64,000 bases of DNA from NCBI RefSeq assembly GCF_017744675.1, contig NZ_JAGIAV010000004.1:1119033-1183032 (forward strand). The letters are read 5' to 3'. Every line of letters starts with the position of its first letter. Position 1 is the first letter of the stretch. Position numbers and translations under genes: made by a program. The notes under the pieces were generated by a model that did no database searches, was not told where the DNA came from, and worked only from the letters and a program-made list of their open reading frames with translations. This document shows, piece after piece, positions 7,391 to 15,649 of the stretch. This DNA is from Flavobacterium sp. GTDB lineage: Bacteria > Bacteroidota > Bacteroidia > Flavobacteriales > Flavobacteriaceae.

Positions 7391-8602
7391 TTAAATTAAA
7401 CTTAGAATTTTCTTTTCGATTGACTTAACAGAAAATGGCTCAATAACTTTTTCAGAATCCGTATTGATTTTTTCCCATAGCTCTTTGTTGTGGGAAATAT
7501 TGATTATGTTAGTAACTATTTCCTCACTTGTATTTCCAATTAAAACATCTCTGTTTTCTTTGAAATCAAAACCTTCTGCCCCAATATTAGTAGTAACAAG
7601 CGGTAATCCAAATTCTAAACTCTGCCCTATTTTACCTTTTATTCCAGCACCGTATCGAAGAGGTGCAACAAATATTTTTGAGTTTAAAAAATATGAAGAA
7701 ACATCTTCTACATAACCCAAAATCCTAAACTTTTCAGAATTCAATTTAACAATCGAATCAGGCGGATTGCTTCCAATAATTGAAATCGAAATATCAGGAT
7801 TTGATTTCCATAACAACGGCATAATTTCTTCAGAAAGATAATTAACTGCATCAACATTTGGTTTATGATCAAAACCTCCGATAAATAGTAAATCTTTGCG
7901 TTTTTCGAAAGAAACAGGATTTTCATTTTTAAGGTATTGATGAATATTACCAATACTTATCACTTTAGAATCGTCATTATAAAATTCTTTTAGGGTTTCT
8001 TTTTCAACATCTGAAATCACAATAATTTTATCCGCTCTTTTACAATTTTCAAGCTCTAGCTTTAAAATTTTATCTGCTTTTTTCATTACAGCTAAATCTC
8101 CTGTCAATTCAGATTCTCTTTTAAATCTTAAATAATGGAAGTCAACCATATCAAAAAAAACTTTAACTTCGGACTTATTTTTTTTAATCAACGGATAATA
8201 CTTCGCAAAGATTTCTGGCCTATGCAACCAAGCGGAATTAGCAAACGGAAGAACTTGTTTTATAAATTCATTCTTTGTAATTAATCTTCCATTTTTATCA
8301 ACAGCTGGTTCATAAACAACTGCTCCTAAATCTTTAAAATATTGAACGTAATCAGTTATAAAACGATATTCTTTAAAATCTCCCAGCAAAAAAACACCGG
8401 TGTTATTTTTCAAAAGAAGTTTTATAATTTCAGTTAATCTTCTTGAACCAGAATCCTTATCATATTCAGGAATTTTAGTATCAACTATAACAACATACTT
8501 ATCGTACTTTAAATTATTAACAAAATCAATTACTTTATTTTGTTTCTGCAGTTTTCGTGCTAGCGATTTTAATCTGAAGTATAATTTTAAGGATTTAAAC
8601 AT
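7391..8602 (-). CDS. Glycosyltransferase family 4 (O-antigen/core type)
   Basis: 403 residues. The C-terminal GT-B domain shows LLFIGGFDHKPNVDAV, then ILGYVEDVSSYF and PLRYGAGIKGKIGQSLEFG, the donor-binding region of family-4 enzymes seen in O-antigen and exopolysaccharide clusters; GLPLVTTNIGAEGF follows. The N-terminus (KYVVIVDTKIPEYDKDSGSR) is the acceptor-domain opening common to this subgroup. It is the last glycan gene in the cluster before housekeeping genes begin at 8757. The product is probably cytoplasmic and associated with the inner membrane through its basic N-terminal helix. Sugar specificity is unknown. Confidence 0.85.
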   Translation of the reverse strand: MFKSLKLYFRLKSLARKLQKQNKVIDFVNNLKYDKYVVIVDTKIPEYDKDSGSRRLTEIIKLLLKNNTGVFLLGDFKEYRFITDYVQYFKDLGAVVYEPAVDKNGRLITKNEFIKQVLPFANSAWLHRPEIFAKYYPLIKKNKSEVKVFFDMVDFHYLRFKRESELTGDLAVMKKADKILKLELENCKRADKIIVISDVEKETLKEFYNDDSKVISIGNIHQYLKNENPVSFEKRKDLLFIGGFDHKPNVDAVNYLSEEIMPLLWKSNPDISISIIGSNPPDSIVKLNSEKFRILGYVEDVSSYFLNSKIFVAPLRYGAGIKGKIGQSLEFGLPLVTTNIGAEGFDFKENRDVLIGNTSEEIVTNIINISHNKELWEKINTDSEKVIEPFSVKSIEKKILSLI

Positions 8603-8756
8603 CTGTCAATGCATTAGAATATTGATCCACAAAGTAACTCATTTAAAAAATTTTGCACCAGTATTTAGCAAATTTTATTATCGTTTATTTATTTGTAAAG
8701 GTCTAGTCAAAAAACATACAGAGTTAATATCTTTGCAATTGAAAACTTTTTAGATA

Positions 8757-9326
8757 ATGGAAAATATAAACCAAGAAATCATCAACGCTTACGAAGTTAT
8801 AAAAGAAGGCGGCATTATACTTTACCCAACAGATACCGTTTGGGGAATTGGATGCGATGCTACAAACCCAGATGCCGTTGCTAAAATCTACAAATTAAAA
8901 CAACGTGCAGAAACACAAAGTATGATTGTTTTAGTGAATGGTGAAAAAATGCTATACAATGTTTTTAAAAACATCCCAGAAGTTGCTTGGCAGATTTGGG
9001 ACTTATCAGACAAACCAACCACTCTAATTCTAGACGATGCCAGAAATGTAGCTCCGAATGTTATTTCGGCAGATAAATCACTCGGAGTACGATTGGTAAA
9101 AGAACCTTTCTGCTATAAATTGATGGAAAGAATGAAAAAACCTTTGGTTTCAACTTCTGCCAATATTTCTGGACAGCCAACACCTTTAAGCTTCAAAGCT
9201 ATTAGTCCAGAAATTATCAATGGCGTTGATTATGTGGTAAAATTAAACCAAGATAAAATAAACGGAAAATCGTCTACAATAATCAAATTAACTAACGATT
9301 CGCAGGTAAAAGTAATACGTAAATAA
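8757..9326 (+). CDS. tsaC: Threonylcarbamoyl-AMP synthase (TsaC/YrdC family)
   Basis: 189 residues, the usual length for the stand-alone YrdC domain. Motifs are GGIILYPTDTVWGIGCDA (18-35), KIYKLKQR (44-51), the SMIVLV strand (55-60), GVRLVKEPF (104-112) and STSANISGQPTP (about 131-142). The enzyme makes threonylcarbamoyl-AMP from threonine, bicarbonate and ATP, the first step of the universal t6A modification at tRNA position 37. A TATCTTTG box at 8728-8735 is a plausible -7 element with a leader of about 20 nt. It is convergent with the cysteine desulfurase gene across a repeat-bearing spacer. Confidence 0.93.
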   Translation: MENINQEIINAYEVIKEGGIILYPTDTVWGIGCDATNPDAVAKIYKLKQRAETQSMIVLVNGEKMLYNVFKNIPEVAWQIWDLSDKPTTLILDDARNVAPNVISADKSLGVRLVKEPFCYKLMERMKKPLVSTSANISGQPTPLSFKAISPEIINGVDYVVKLNQDKINGKSSTIIKLTNDSQVKVIRK

Positions 9327-9348
9327 TGGTGAATTATTAATTCCTTTT

Positions 9349-9375
9349 CTTTGTTACTTTGCAACTTTGTTACTT
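9349..9375. repeat. Octamer-phased word repeat (CTTTGTTA type)
   Basis: CTTTGTTA, CTTTGCAA, CTTTGTTA, CTT follow each other with an exact 8-nt phase between convergent tsaC and the cysteine desulfurase gene. The next bases, GCTTAGCAACTTAGA, carry a second word type (CTTAGCAA) also found at 23.4 and 62.4 kb. No function can be shown; it may help end transcription from both sides. Confidence 0.7.
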
Positions 9376-9390
9376 AAAAAGCTTAGCAAC

Positions 9391-10515
9391 TTAGACAGTT
9401 TTCAAACTCTCAATAAGCCAATCGATATCTTCTTTGGTATTGTAATGGCTAAATGAAATTCGGAGATTTGGCAATTTTAAATCAGTCTCCGAAAGCATTT
9501 CATTTAAAACGTGCGAAGGTTTTATGCTTCCAGACTGGCAGGCACTTCCTCTTGAAACTGCAATTCCTTTCATATCTAAACTAAAAAGAAGCATCGAAGT
9601 TTTATCTGGTGAAAATGGCAGAATAATATTGATGATATTATAGAAATCATCCTTTTTCCCATTAATTCTGAAATCTGGAAAATGAATTTCAAATTGTTCG
9701 ATCAGATAATTTTTCAAACTTAAAATATAAGTTCTTTCTTCTTCCAGTTTTTCATACGAAATAGACAAAGCTTTCGCCATGCCCGCAATCTGATGTACCG
9801 CTTCGGTTCCTGCACGAAGGCCTTTTTCTTGTTCTCCGCCAAAAATTAAGGGTTGCAAACCAGAGTTTTTTCGAATAAAAGCAAATCCAATCCCCTTTGG
9901 CCCGTGGAACTTATGTGCACTAGCCACAATAAAATCAATAGGAGTCTTTTGCAGGTCGATTTCGGTTTTCCCGATAGACTGAACTGTATCAGAATGAAAC
10001 AAAGCGTTGTATTGCTTACAAATCAAGCTTACGCGATCTAAATCTAAAATCGTACCTGTTTCGTTATTGACATGCATCAAACTGACCAAAGTCTTCTTTT
10101 CTTCGGCTAATAGATTTGATAAATGTGTTAAATCTAAACTACCATCTGCGTTTACGTTAACATAATCAACCTGAATATTGTAATCTTCTTGAAGCGCCCA
10201 AACAGTATGCAAAACCGCATGATGTTCAATTTTTGAAGTAATAATTCTATCTACTTTTAAATCTTCAACAGCTGATCGTAAAATCCAGTTGTCAGCTTCA
10301 GTTCCGCCAGAAGTAAAAATAATTTCCTGAGCAGTGCAATTTAAATGCTTAGCAATACTCTTTCTAGAAAGTTCTAATATAGTTTTACCGTTTCGCCCAA
10401 AACTGTGCGTAGACGATGGGTTTCCGTAATCCTCAAGCATTATTTTCGTTATTTCCTGAATTACTTCAGGACGCATTGCTGTTGTTGAGGCATTATCTAG
10501 ATATACTTTTTTCAT
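9391..10515 (-). CDS. Cysteine desulfurase (NifS/IscS family)
   Basis: 374 residues from the ATG at 10515; an in-frame ATG 24 nt upstream lies ahead of the promoter and is unlikely. PLP enzyme that releases sulfur from cysteine for Fe-S clusters and tRNA thiolation. Seen: YLDNASTTAMRPEV (5-18), HVNNETG (148-154), the PLP lysine in SAHKFHGPKG (Lys202) and the sulfur-carrying cysteine in GSACQSG (Cys326). A minus-strand TAACTTTG box at 10521-10528 lies only 5 nt before the ATG, so the transcript may start at or beside the start codon. No isc/suf partners are adjacent. Confidence 0.92.
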   Translation of the reverse strand: MKKVYLDNASTTAMRPEVIQEITKIMLEDYGNPSSTHSFGRNGKTILELSRKSIAKHLNCTAQEIIFTSGGTEADNWILRSAVEDLKVDRIITSKIEHHAVLHTVWALQEDYNIQVDYVNVNADGSLDLTHLSNLLAEEKKTLVSLMHVNNETGTILDLDRVSLICKQYNALFHSDTVQSIGKTEIDLQKTPIDFIVASAHKFHGPKGIGFAFIRKNSGLQPLIFGGEQEKGLRAGTEAVHQIAGMAKALSISYEKLEEERTYILSLKNYLIEQFEIHFPDFRINGKKDDFYNIINIILPFSPDKTSMLLFSLDMKGIAVSRGSACQSGSIKPSHVLNEMLSETDLKLPNLRISFSHYNTKEDIDWLIESLKTV

Positions 10516-10602
10516 CGCTGCAAAGTTAAGAAATATCAATTGTCAAATCTTAAATATCATTTGGCAATTTTTTCACTATTTTTGACCCAAATAAATTTTA
10601 CG

Positions 10603-11601
10603 ATGAAAAAATATGCTGCCCTTGTATTATTTGCCCTTTTCTTGAATGGATGCGATGATGGGAATTTAACTGTAGATATAATAGATTTTGCTGATATTGC
10701 AGAAGGCCAAGCCTGCGATATCACAACAAATACCTTACTATACAAACTTAAACCTCAAGAAGCACTTTTACTCCAAATGCCAGAAGGATCAATCATAAAT
10801 GATCCTGGAACCTATACTTACCCTATCGACTCTAACACTCACCGCGTCGTTTACAGGGCTTACGATGGCGCTGTTTCAAAAGATAATATTTGCGGTACAA
10901 TTCCGCCAAGTACTCCAAAAGTGACAGAAGAATGGCTTGGAACAGATGGTACAATTGAAATTGCAACAACGCAAAATGAAGAACCAAATAAAACTGACGA
11001 TGGTACAAGAATAACAGGATATACGCATAGTATCATTTTTAAAAATATAACTTGGTCAAAACCTGCAGGAATTCAGGTACAGCCAGAGTTTGAATTTGGA
11101 TTATACAAAACTATAGTAACACCTGCTAATTTAACTTTCAAAATTAATCCGAACGGTTCTGCTTACGAGTGCGATGAAGTCAATAGAGTATACAACTACA
11201 ACAACTCATTCTACTTATCAATTGATGACATCGATCCAGCATTGTTAGTTAATCAAGTAACTCCTGGTAACCAGCCACGCACAAGTTTAATAACAGCGAC
11301 ACAGAACAAAGTGTTTTACAGAACTGCAAAAGCCGAAACGGGATCTATTACTCCAGCCTATGTTTGCGCTAAGGTACAGCCAGCTTCTCCTATAATTGAA
11401 GAGACTTGGACAGGACAGCCTGGTAAAGAAAATGAAAGCGGAATTATTGCTGTTACCACTACTGTATCAACTATTGCAGCGGGTCAAGTTTACACGCATA
11501 CAATCGTGCTTAAAAATGTAACTTTACAAAAAGGAAACAGTACCTTTAAGCTTGGAAGCAATTTTGTACTTGGAAAAATTGACCGAATTGATCCTAACTA
11601 A
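10603..11601 (+). CDS. Surface lipoprotein with an internally duplicated domain
   Basis: 332 residues from the ATG at 10603, chosen because it begins a lipoprotein signal (MKKYAALVLFALFLNGC) and a TATTTTTG box lies just upstream at 10577-10584; the longer frame from 10540 would span that promoter. The acidic DD after the cysteine resembles the export signal that sends Bacteroidota lipoproteins to the cell surface. The mature part holds two related halves: NKVFYRTAKA, AKVQPASPIIEETWTG and YTHTIVLKNVTLQ in the second echo HRVVYRAYDG, GTIPPSTPKVTEEWLG and YTHSIIFKNITW in the first. Function unknown; no catalytic motif seen. Confidence 0.75.
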   Translation: MKKYAALVLFALFLNGCDDGNLTVDIIDFADIAEGQACDITTNTLLYKLKPQEALLLQMPEGSIINDPGTYTYPIDSNTHRVVYRAYDGAVSKDNICGTIPPSTPKVTEEWLGTDGTIEIATTQNEEPNKTDDGTRITGYTHSIIFKNITWSKPAGIQVQPEFEFGLYKTIVTPANLTFKINPNGSAYECDEVNRVYNYNNSFYLSIDDIDPALLVNQVTPGNQPRTSLITATQNKVFYRTAKAETGSITPAYVCAKVQPASPIIEETWTGQPGKENESGIIAVTTTVSTIAAGQVYTHTIVLKNVTLQKGNSTFKLGSNFVLGKIDRIDPN

Positions 11602-11645
11602 AAAACACTGATTTCAAAATAGAAATCAACAAAAATAATTCTTAC

Positions 11646-11711
11646 AAAAAAACGTCTGTTTTTTGAAATGATTTTAAGATTAAATCAGGACAAAAAACAG
11701 ACGTTTTTTTT
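11646..11711. terminator. Bidirectional terminator with a long A/T-flanked stem
   Basis: The arm AAAAAACGTCTGTTTTTTG near 11646-11664 is complementary to CAAAAAACAGACGTTTTTT near 11691-11709, with a loop of about 26 nt. U-runs occur on both strands. It lies between the convergent lipoprotein gene and the Smr-domain gene. Confidence 0.8.
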
Positions 11712-11751
11712 ATGCTTTATATTAAAGAGTTTTATCTTAAAAAGGCTTCTT

Positions 11752-12303
11752 TTATTTATTGTTTTGTCTTATATAAACTTCTGTAGCACCGAGACCATAT
11801 TTTTGATAATTGGCATCTTGAAAATCAATTCCGTCGTAACGGCCAAGTAAAAAATCGAGTTCTGCTTTTAAGATTCCTTCGCCGACACCATGAATAAAAA
11901 CGATTTTCGGAATGCGGTTTCTAATCGCAAATTCGATATGTCTTTTTGCCGTTTCAGTCTGCAAGGTCAAAATATCATAGTTAGACATTCCACGTTTGTT
12001 CGGAACCAATTTTTCAATGTGCAAATCAAATTCCGGAACGCCAATATCACGTTTTTCTTTCTTTTCTTTAACAAAACTTCGCGGTTTAGGCTCTGTTTTC
12101 TCTTTCGAAATTTCATCTAAATTAATTCTTTTAATAGAATTCATTAAATCACTGGTTTCTTGAATTTTAATCAATTCATTGACTAAAAATGTCATCATGA
12201 ATCCGTCCTCAGTTTCAATCAAAACTTCGTTGTTTTTAACAGAAACTACAGTTCCGTTTATGGCTTCATCAAGTACAGAAACCTTATCTCCTTTTGCAAG
12301 CAT
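11752..12303 (-). CDS. Smr-domain protein (DUF2027-like, MutS2 C-terminal relative)
   Basis: 183 residues from the ATG at 12303 (MLAKGDKVSVLDEAINGTVV); a longer start upstream would overlap the small gene at 12305. The N-terminal part is a small SH3-like beta domain, then a charged basic linker (about residues 70-90), then a C-terminal Smr domain: DLHIEKL (DLH motif), a helix, IVFIHGVGEGILK (HGxG motif) and GATEVYI. Smr domains bind and nick nucleic acids; stand-alone forms are linked to RNA or DNA processing. Its start lies 1 nt beyond the stop of the preceding small membrane gene, so the two are probably co-translated. Confidence 0.85.
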   Translation of the reverse strand: MLAKGDKVSVLDEAINGTVVSVKNNEVLIETEDGFMMTFLVNELIKIQETSDLMNSIKRINLDEISKEKTEPKPRSFVKEKKEKRDIGVPEFDLHIEKLVPNKRGMSNYDILTLQTETAKRHIEFAIRNRIPKIVFIHGVGEGILKAELDFLLGRYDGIDFQDANYQKYGLGATEVYIRQNNK

Positions 12304-12304
12304 C

Positions 12305-12478
12305 CTACTCTTCTTTATCGTTATTTTTACTTGGCGTTTTGGCACTTAGCTGCATCATCCCGAACATAAAAACCACAATTGCAGTAATCATGATATAGAT
12401 GTTTTTTTCTTCTGAAACCTGCTCATATAATGCAACCGAAATCGCAAGAATCATTATTATAATTTTAAAAGTTTTCAT
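12305..12478 (-). CDS. Small two-helix membrane protein (57 aa) upstream of the Smr gene
   Basis: A short open frame beginning MKTFKIIIMILAISVALYEQ and ending NNDKEE, with its TAG stop one base before the ATG of the Smr gene. Residues 4-18 and 28-44 are hydrophobic and long enough to span a membrane; the tail is polar and charged. A minus-strand TACTTTTG box at 12500-12507 is in the right place for a promoter. Spacing, hydrophobic pattern and promoter support a real gene. No function is recognised; it may be a structural or regulatory membrane peptide. Confidence 0.65.
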   Translation of the reverse strand: MKTFKIIIMILAISVALYEQVSEEKNIYIMITAIVVFMFGMMQLSAKTPSKNNDKEE

Positions 12479-12586
12479 CTGCTTTGTATTTTAAAATTTC
12501 AAAAGTATAAAACTTTCAAGTAGTACTTCTATACTACTCCAAACGTTTGTCATATTTTTTCACTAAAATTGCAAAAAAGAACTGCC

Positions 12587-12871
12587 ATGAGTTTAGAGAA
12601 ATATATGATTCCTTGCCTATTCAAAACCTTCTTTGGCTATGACTGTTTAGGGTGCGGATTTCAGCGATCTTTATTCTTACTTTTTCAAGGCGATTTTTTA
12701 GGCGCTTTTAAAATGTATCCCGCCATCTATACCTGCCTTTTGCTATTCGTTTTTATCGCATTTCATTTCTTAGATAAATCTAGAAATTATAAAAAAATGA
12801 TTTGGAATGTTGCCATAGTAAATTTCATTTTTATGCTAGGCGGATATTATTTCAAACACTTTTATTTTTAG
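12587..12871 (+). CDS. DUF2752 family membrane protein
   Basis: 94 residues from the ATG at 12587; an in-frame ATG 18 nt earlier is possible. The N-terminal half has YDCLGCGFQRSLFLLFQGD, matching the CPGCGLTRA-type motif and following helix that define DUF2752. Two or three hydrophobic segments follow (about 41-60 and 72-90). The family is a small inner-membrane protein of unknown role. The TAG stop (12869-12871) coincides with the start of a heptamer tandem repeat. It is convergent with the DUF1003 gene. Confidence 0.8.
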   Translation: MSLEKYMIPCLFKTFFGYDCLGCGFQRSLFLLFQGDFLGAFKMYPAIYTCLLLFVFIAFHFLDKSRNYKKMIWNVAIVNFIFMLGGYYFKHFYF

Positions 12872-12960
12872 ATTTTAGATTTTAGATTTTAGATTTTAGA
12901 TTTTAGATTTTAGATTTTAGATTTTTAAAATCGCTCCGCTCTTTTTTGGAATTTGGGATT
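12871..12960. repeat. GATTTTA heptamer array with attached 37-bp element
   Basis: Seven perfect copies of GATTTTA run from 12871 to 12919, starting on the stop codon of the DUF2752 gene. They continue into GATTTTTAAAATCGCTCC followed by a T-run and GGAATTTGG (12920-12957). Nearly the same element follows two GATTTTA units at 63715-63765, about 51 kb away. The array lies between two convergent genes. Confidence 0.9.
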
Positions 12961-12987
12961 TAAAAAAATTGGAATTTTAACCAACCT

Positions 12988-13689
12988 TTATTTTTTAATC
13001 TGATTCAAAATATCATTCATCATTTCGATTTGAACTTTCTGAATTTCGATTAACTCTTGCTGCTGATGCATAATTAAATGATCGATTTTATCGTGAATCA
13101 ATCTAATCTCCAATTCCGATTTCAGATTAATCATATAATCCTTTTTTGCACGATTGCGATCTTTTTCTTCCTGACGGTTTTGGCTCATCATAATCACAGG
13201 CGCTTGCAAAGCAGCAACACAAGAAAGGATTAGATTTAAAAGAATAAACGGATACGGGTCAAAACCTTTGTTTAGAAAAATATAAACATTTGAGCAAATC
13301 CAAATTGTAATAAAAATGACGAAAGCGATAATAAAAGTCCAGCTTCCTCCAAAATCTGCCACTTTATCGGCTACTTTTTGCCCTAAAGTTCTAGTTTCTT
13401 GTTCATCTTCAACAATACTCACAATCGATTTATCTTCTTTTAATGAAGAAATAACATTTTTCTCCATTGCAGAAAGCGCTCCTATTTCAGTAGAAAGATA
13501 ATTTGAAATATATTTTTGACGGTAAACATTTAATTCATTTACAGCAATGCAGTCTTCTGTGCTAAAATCAGGATATTCTTTTTTAATTAATCCCAAAATA
13601 GGATCGTGTATTTCCCTGCCGTAAATTTTTTCTTTTTCATCGAAAGAAAGCCCCGAGATTGCACTTTTAAATGTTTTACTATTTTCCAT
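12988..13689 (-). CDS. DUF1003 family membrane protein
   Basis: 233 residues. The central part (about 108-165) has DFGGSWTFIIAFVIFITIWI followed by DPYPFILLNLILSCVAALQAPVIMM: two transmembrane helices around the FDPYPF motif that marks DUF1003. The region after them (QNRQEEKDRNRAKKDY) is charged and leads into an amphipathic, probably coiled-coil helix rich in Gln, Glu and His. The N-terminus (1-100) is soluble. The family's role is unknown; some members are tied to cyclic-nucleotide or stress signalling, but nothing here decides that. Convergent with the DUF2752 gene and divergent from cysE. Confidence 0.85.
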   Translation of the reverse strand: MENSKTFKSAISGLSFDEKEKIYGREIHDPILGLIKKEYPDFSTEDCIAVNELNVYRQKYISNYLSTEIGALSAMEKNVISSLKEDKSIVSIVEDEQETRTLGQKVADKVADFGGSWTFIIAFVIFITIWICSNVYIFLNKGFDPYPFILLNLILSCVAALQAPVIMMSQNRQEEKDRNRAKKDYMINLKSELEIRLIHDKIDHLIMHQQQELIEIQKVQIEMMNDILNQIKK

Positions 13690-13879
13690 TTTAATTCGTT
13701 TTGAAAGCTAATTTACACAATTAACTTCTTAAGAATTACATAAAAAAGAACCGTTCGCAATTCATTTTTTATCACAAATCTAATTTTATGAAGAAAATTT
13801 CTTTAGTTAAATCGTGATTTTATTTCCAAAAAACGCCTTACTTTTAACGTTCCAAAATTATTCATTCATTTTTACCATT

Positions 13880-14671
13880 GTGACAAAAGACAATATCATA
13901 CAAAATATAAGAGCTTTAAAGAGCCACTCAAACATAAATTACGGCATTAAAACCAAAACAGAAGACTTTACAGAAAAGCTTTTTTACACTCTTTTTGACT
14001 CAAATGCCGCGCTAGATGAAAGCATTGATGAACTAGAGTTTCGTTTTAAAGAAATCGCTGTTTTGGCCTGCAAAAAGCCTCAAAATTTATGCGAATCTAT
14101 TTGGGACCGCTTCTTGGAAAAACTTCCAGGGGTTTTAGAAAAATTAAATCAGGACGCCGAATATATTCTTGAAAATGATCCTGCTTCAAATAGCATTGAT
14201 GAAGTCTATTTGGGTTATCCTGGGTTTTATGCCATTGCTATTTACAGATTAAGCCACGAATTGTATCATCTCGATTTATTGCTTTTTTCGCGATTAATGA
14301 GCGAATATGCACACCGAATTACAGGTACAGACATACATGCAGGAGCCGATATCGCATCGCCATTTTTTATTGATCACGCAACGGGTATCGTAATTGGCGA
14401 GACTAGTGTGATCAAGAAACATGTAAAAATCTATCAGGGTGTTACGCTTGGTGCTTTAAGCGTAAGCAAAGAAATGAAAAATGCTAAAAGACATCCAACC
14501 GTTGAGGCAAATGTGTGCATTTATGCCAATGCAACAATTCTTGGCGGAGAAACTGTAATTGGAAAAAACAGTATTGTTGGAGGAAATGCTTGGATTACAA
14601 AATCGATTCCAGAAAATTCTATTGTAACCAACACTACTACTACTGAAGTAAAAATAAAAGAAAAAAAATAA
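13880..14671 (+). CDS. cysE: Serine O-acetyltransferase (CysE/EpsC type)
   Basis: 263 residues from a GTG at 13880; the frame continues upstream, but that part is hydrophobic and unlike the family. Left-handed beta-helix acetyltransferase giving O-acetylserine from serine and acetyl-CoA, the first step of cysteine synthesis. Seen: LSHELYHL and MSEYAHRITGTDIHAGADI before the hexapeptide repeats, with the catalytic histidine in DIHAGA, then FFIDHATGIVIGETSVI, GVTLGALS, and a C-terminal NAWITKSIPENSIV. It is followed 1 nt later by cysM, so the two consecutive enzymes of the pathway are almost certainly co-transcribed. Confidence 0.9.
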   Translation: MTKDNIIQNIRALKSHSNINYGIKTKTEDFTEKLFYTLFDSNAALDESIDELEFRFKEIAVLACKKPQNLCESIWDRFLEKLPGVLEKLNQDAEYILENDPASNSIDEVYLGYPGFYAIAIYRLSHELYHLDLLLFSRLMSEYAHRITGTDIHAGADIASPFFIDHATGIVIGETSVIKKHVKIYQGVTLGALSVSKEMKNAKRHPTVEANVCIYANATILGGETVIGKNSIVGGNAWITKSIPENSIVTNTTTTEVKIKEKK

Positions 14672-14672
14672 C

Positions 14673-15560
14673 ATGAATTCACATAAATTATTAAACCTAA
14701 TTGGCAACACTCCGCTAATGGAAACTGTCAATCTAGTTAAAAATAAAAATGTAAAACTTTTACTGAAACTGGAAGGAAACAACCCAGGAGGAAGTGTAAA
14801 AGACAGAGCGGCATACAATATGATTGCTGCCGCATTGGAAAGAGGAGACATCAAAAAAGGAGATAAATTAATTGAAGCAACTAGCGGAAACACCGGAATT
14901 GCCCTTGCTATGATTGCCCAATTATTTGGCATCGAAATCGAATTGGTTTTGCCAGAAGATTCTACAAAAGAGCGTACTCAGACCATGCGTGCGTATGGTG
15001 CCACTGTCATTCTTACGTCTGCAAGCGAAGGAATTATTGGCTCTAGAGATTATGCCGATAAAAAAGTAGCGCAAGGCGGGTATTTAATGCTTAATCAATT
15101 CGCCAATGATGACAATTGGAAAGCCCACTATAAAACAACAGGACCTGAAATATGGAATGATACTGACGGAACTGTAACACATTTCGTATCAGCAATGGGA
15201 ACAACCGGTACAATTATCGGAACTTCGACGTATTTGAAAGAAAAGAATCCGAATGTACAGATTGTTGGCGCACAGCCAAGTGACGGATCTCAGATTCCAG
15301 GAATTCGTAAATGGCCACAGGAATATCTTCCTAAAATTTTTGATGCTTCTAAAGTAGATACAGTTGTTGATGTGAGCGAAGAAGAAGCACGTGCCATGAC
15401 AAAAAGGCTCGCTCTGGAAGAAGGCGTTTTTGCAGGAATGAGCAGCGGAGGTTCTGTTGCTGTTGCCCTAAAAATTGCCGAACAATTAGAATCTGGAGTT
15501 GTGGTTGCCGTTATCTGCGATAGAGGCGACAGATATTTGTCTTCGGATTTATTTGACTAA
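14673..15560 (+). CDS. cysM: Cysteine synthase (CysM type)
   Basis: 295 residues. PLP-dependent beta-replacement enzyme that joins O-acetylserine with sulfide (or thiosulfate in CysM enzymes) to give cysteine. Motifs: IGNTPLM (10-16), NNPGGSVKDRA with PLP Lys43, the substrate loop EATSGNTGIALAM (67-79), a glycine-rich phosphate loop in SAMGTTGTIIGT, and GVFAGMSSGGSVAVAL near the end, where a serine contacts the pyridine nitrogen. The length (under 300 residues) and the GNNPGGSVKDR context favour CysM over CysK. Directly after cysE (1-nt gap); the spacer downstream carries a word-repeat hairpin. Confidence 0.9.
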   Translation: MNSHKLLNLIGNTPLMETVNLVKNKNVKLLLKLEGNNPGGSVKDRAAYNMIAAALERGDIKKGDKLIEATSGNTGIALAMIAQLFGIEIELVLPEDSTKERTQTMRAYGATVILTSASEGIIGSRDYADKKVAQGGYLMLNQFANDDNWKAHYKTTGPEIWNDTDGTVTHFVSAMGTTGTIIGTSTYLKEKNPNVQIVGAQPSDGSQIPGIRKWPQEYLPKIFDASKVDTVVDVSEEEARAMTKRLALEEGVFAGMSSGGSVAVALKIAEQLESGVVVAVICDRGDRYLSSDLFD

Positions 15561-15565
15561 AAAAG

Positions 15566-15640
15566 AAACAAAGTGACAGAGGGACAAAGTCACTTCCCTA
15601 AAAAAGCTTTGTCACTTTGTTACTCTGAACCTTTGTAACT
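15566..15640. repeat. Octamer-phased CTTTGTNN repeat forming a hairpin
   Basis: The right part reads CTTTGTCA, CTTTGTTA, CTCTGAAC, CTTTGTAA in exact 8-nt steps (15607-15638). The left part is its complement in kind (CAAAGTGA, CAGAGGGA, CAAAGTCA). ACAAAGTGACA (15568-15578) pairs perfectly with TGTCACTTTGT (15610-15620). It separates cysM from the aldo/keto reductase gene. Related words occur at 9349-9375 and 35154-35185. Confidence 0.85.
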
Positions 15641-15649
15641 AAAAAAGAA

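Noticed and set aside
1..8602. The glycosyltransferase cluster as a recently acquired genomic island
   Set aside because: No tRNA, integrase, transposase or direct-repeat boundary is visible, and base composition is only modestly lower in GC than neighbours. Glycan loci are often AT-rich.
10540..10602. Upstream extension of the duplicated-domain lipoprotein (start at 10540)
   Set aside because: The extension would cross the likely promoter box at 10577-10584 and place a lipoprotein signal 22 residues into the protein. The ATG at 10603 begins the signal directly.
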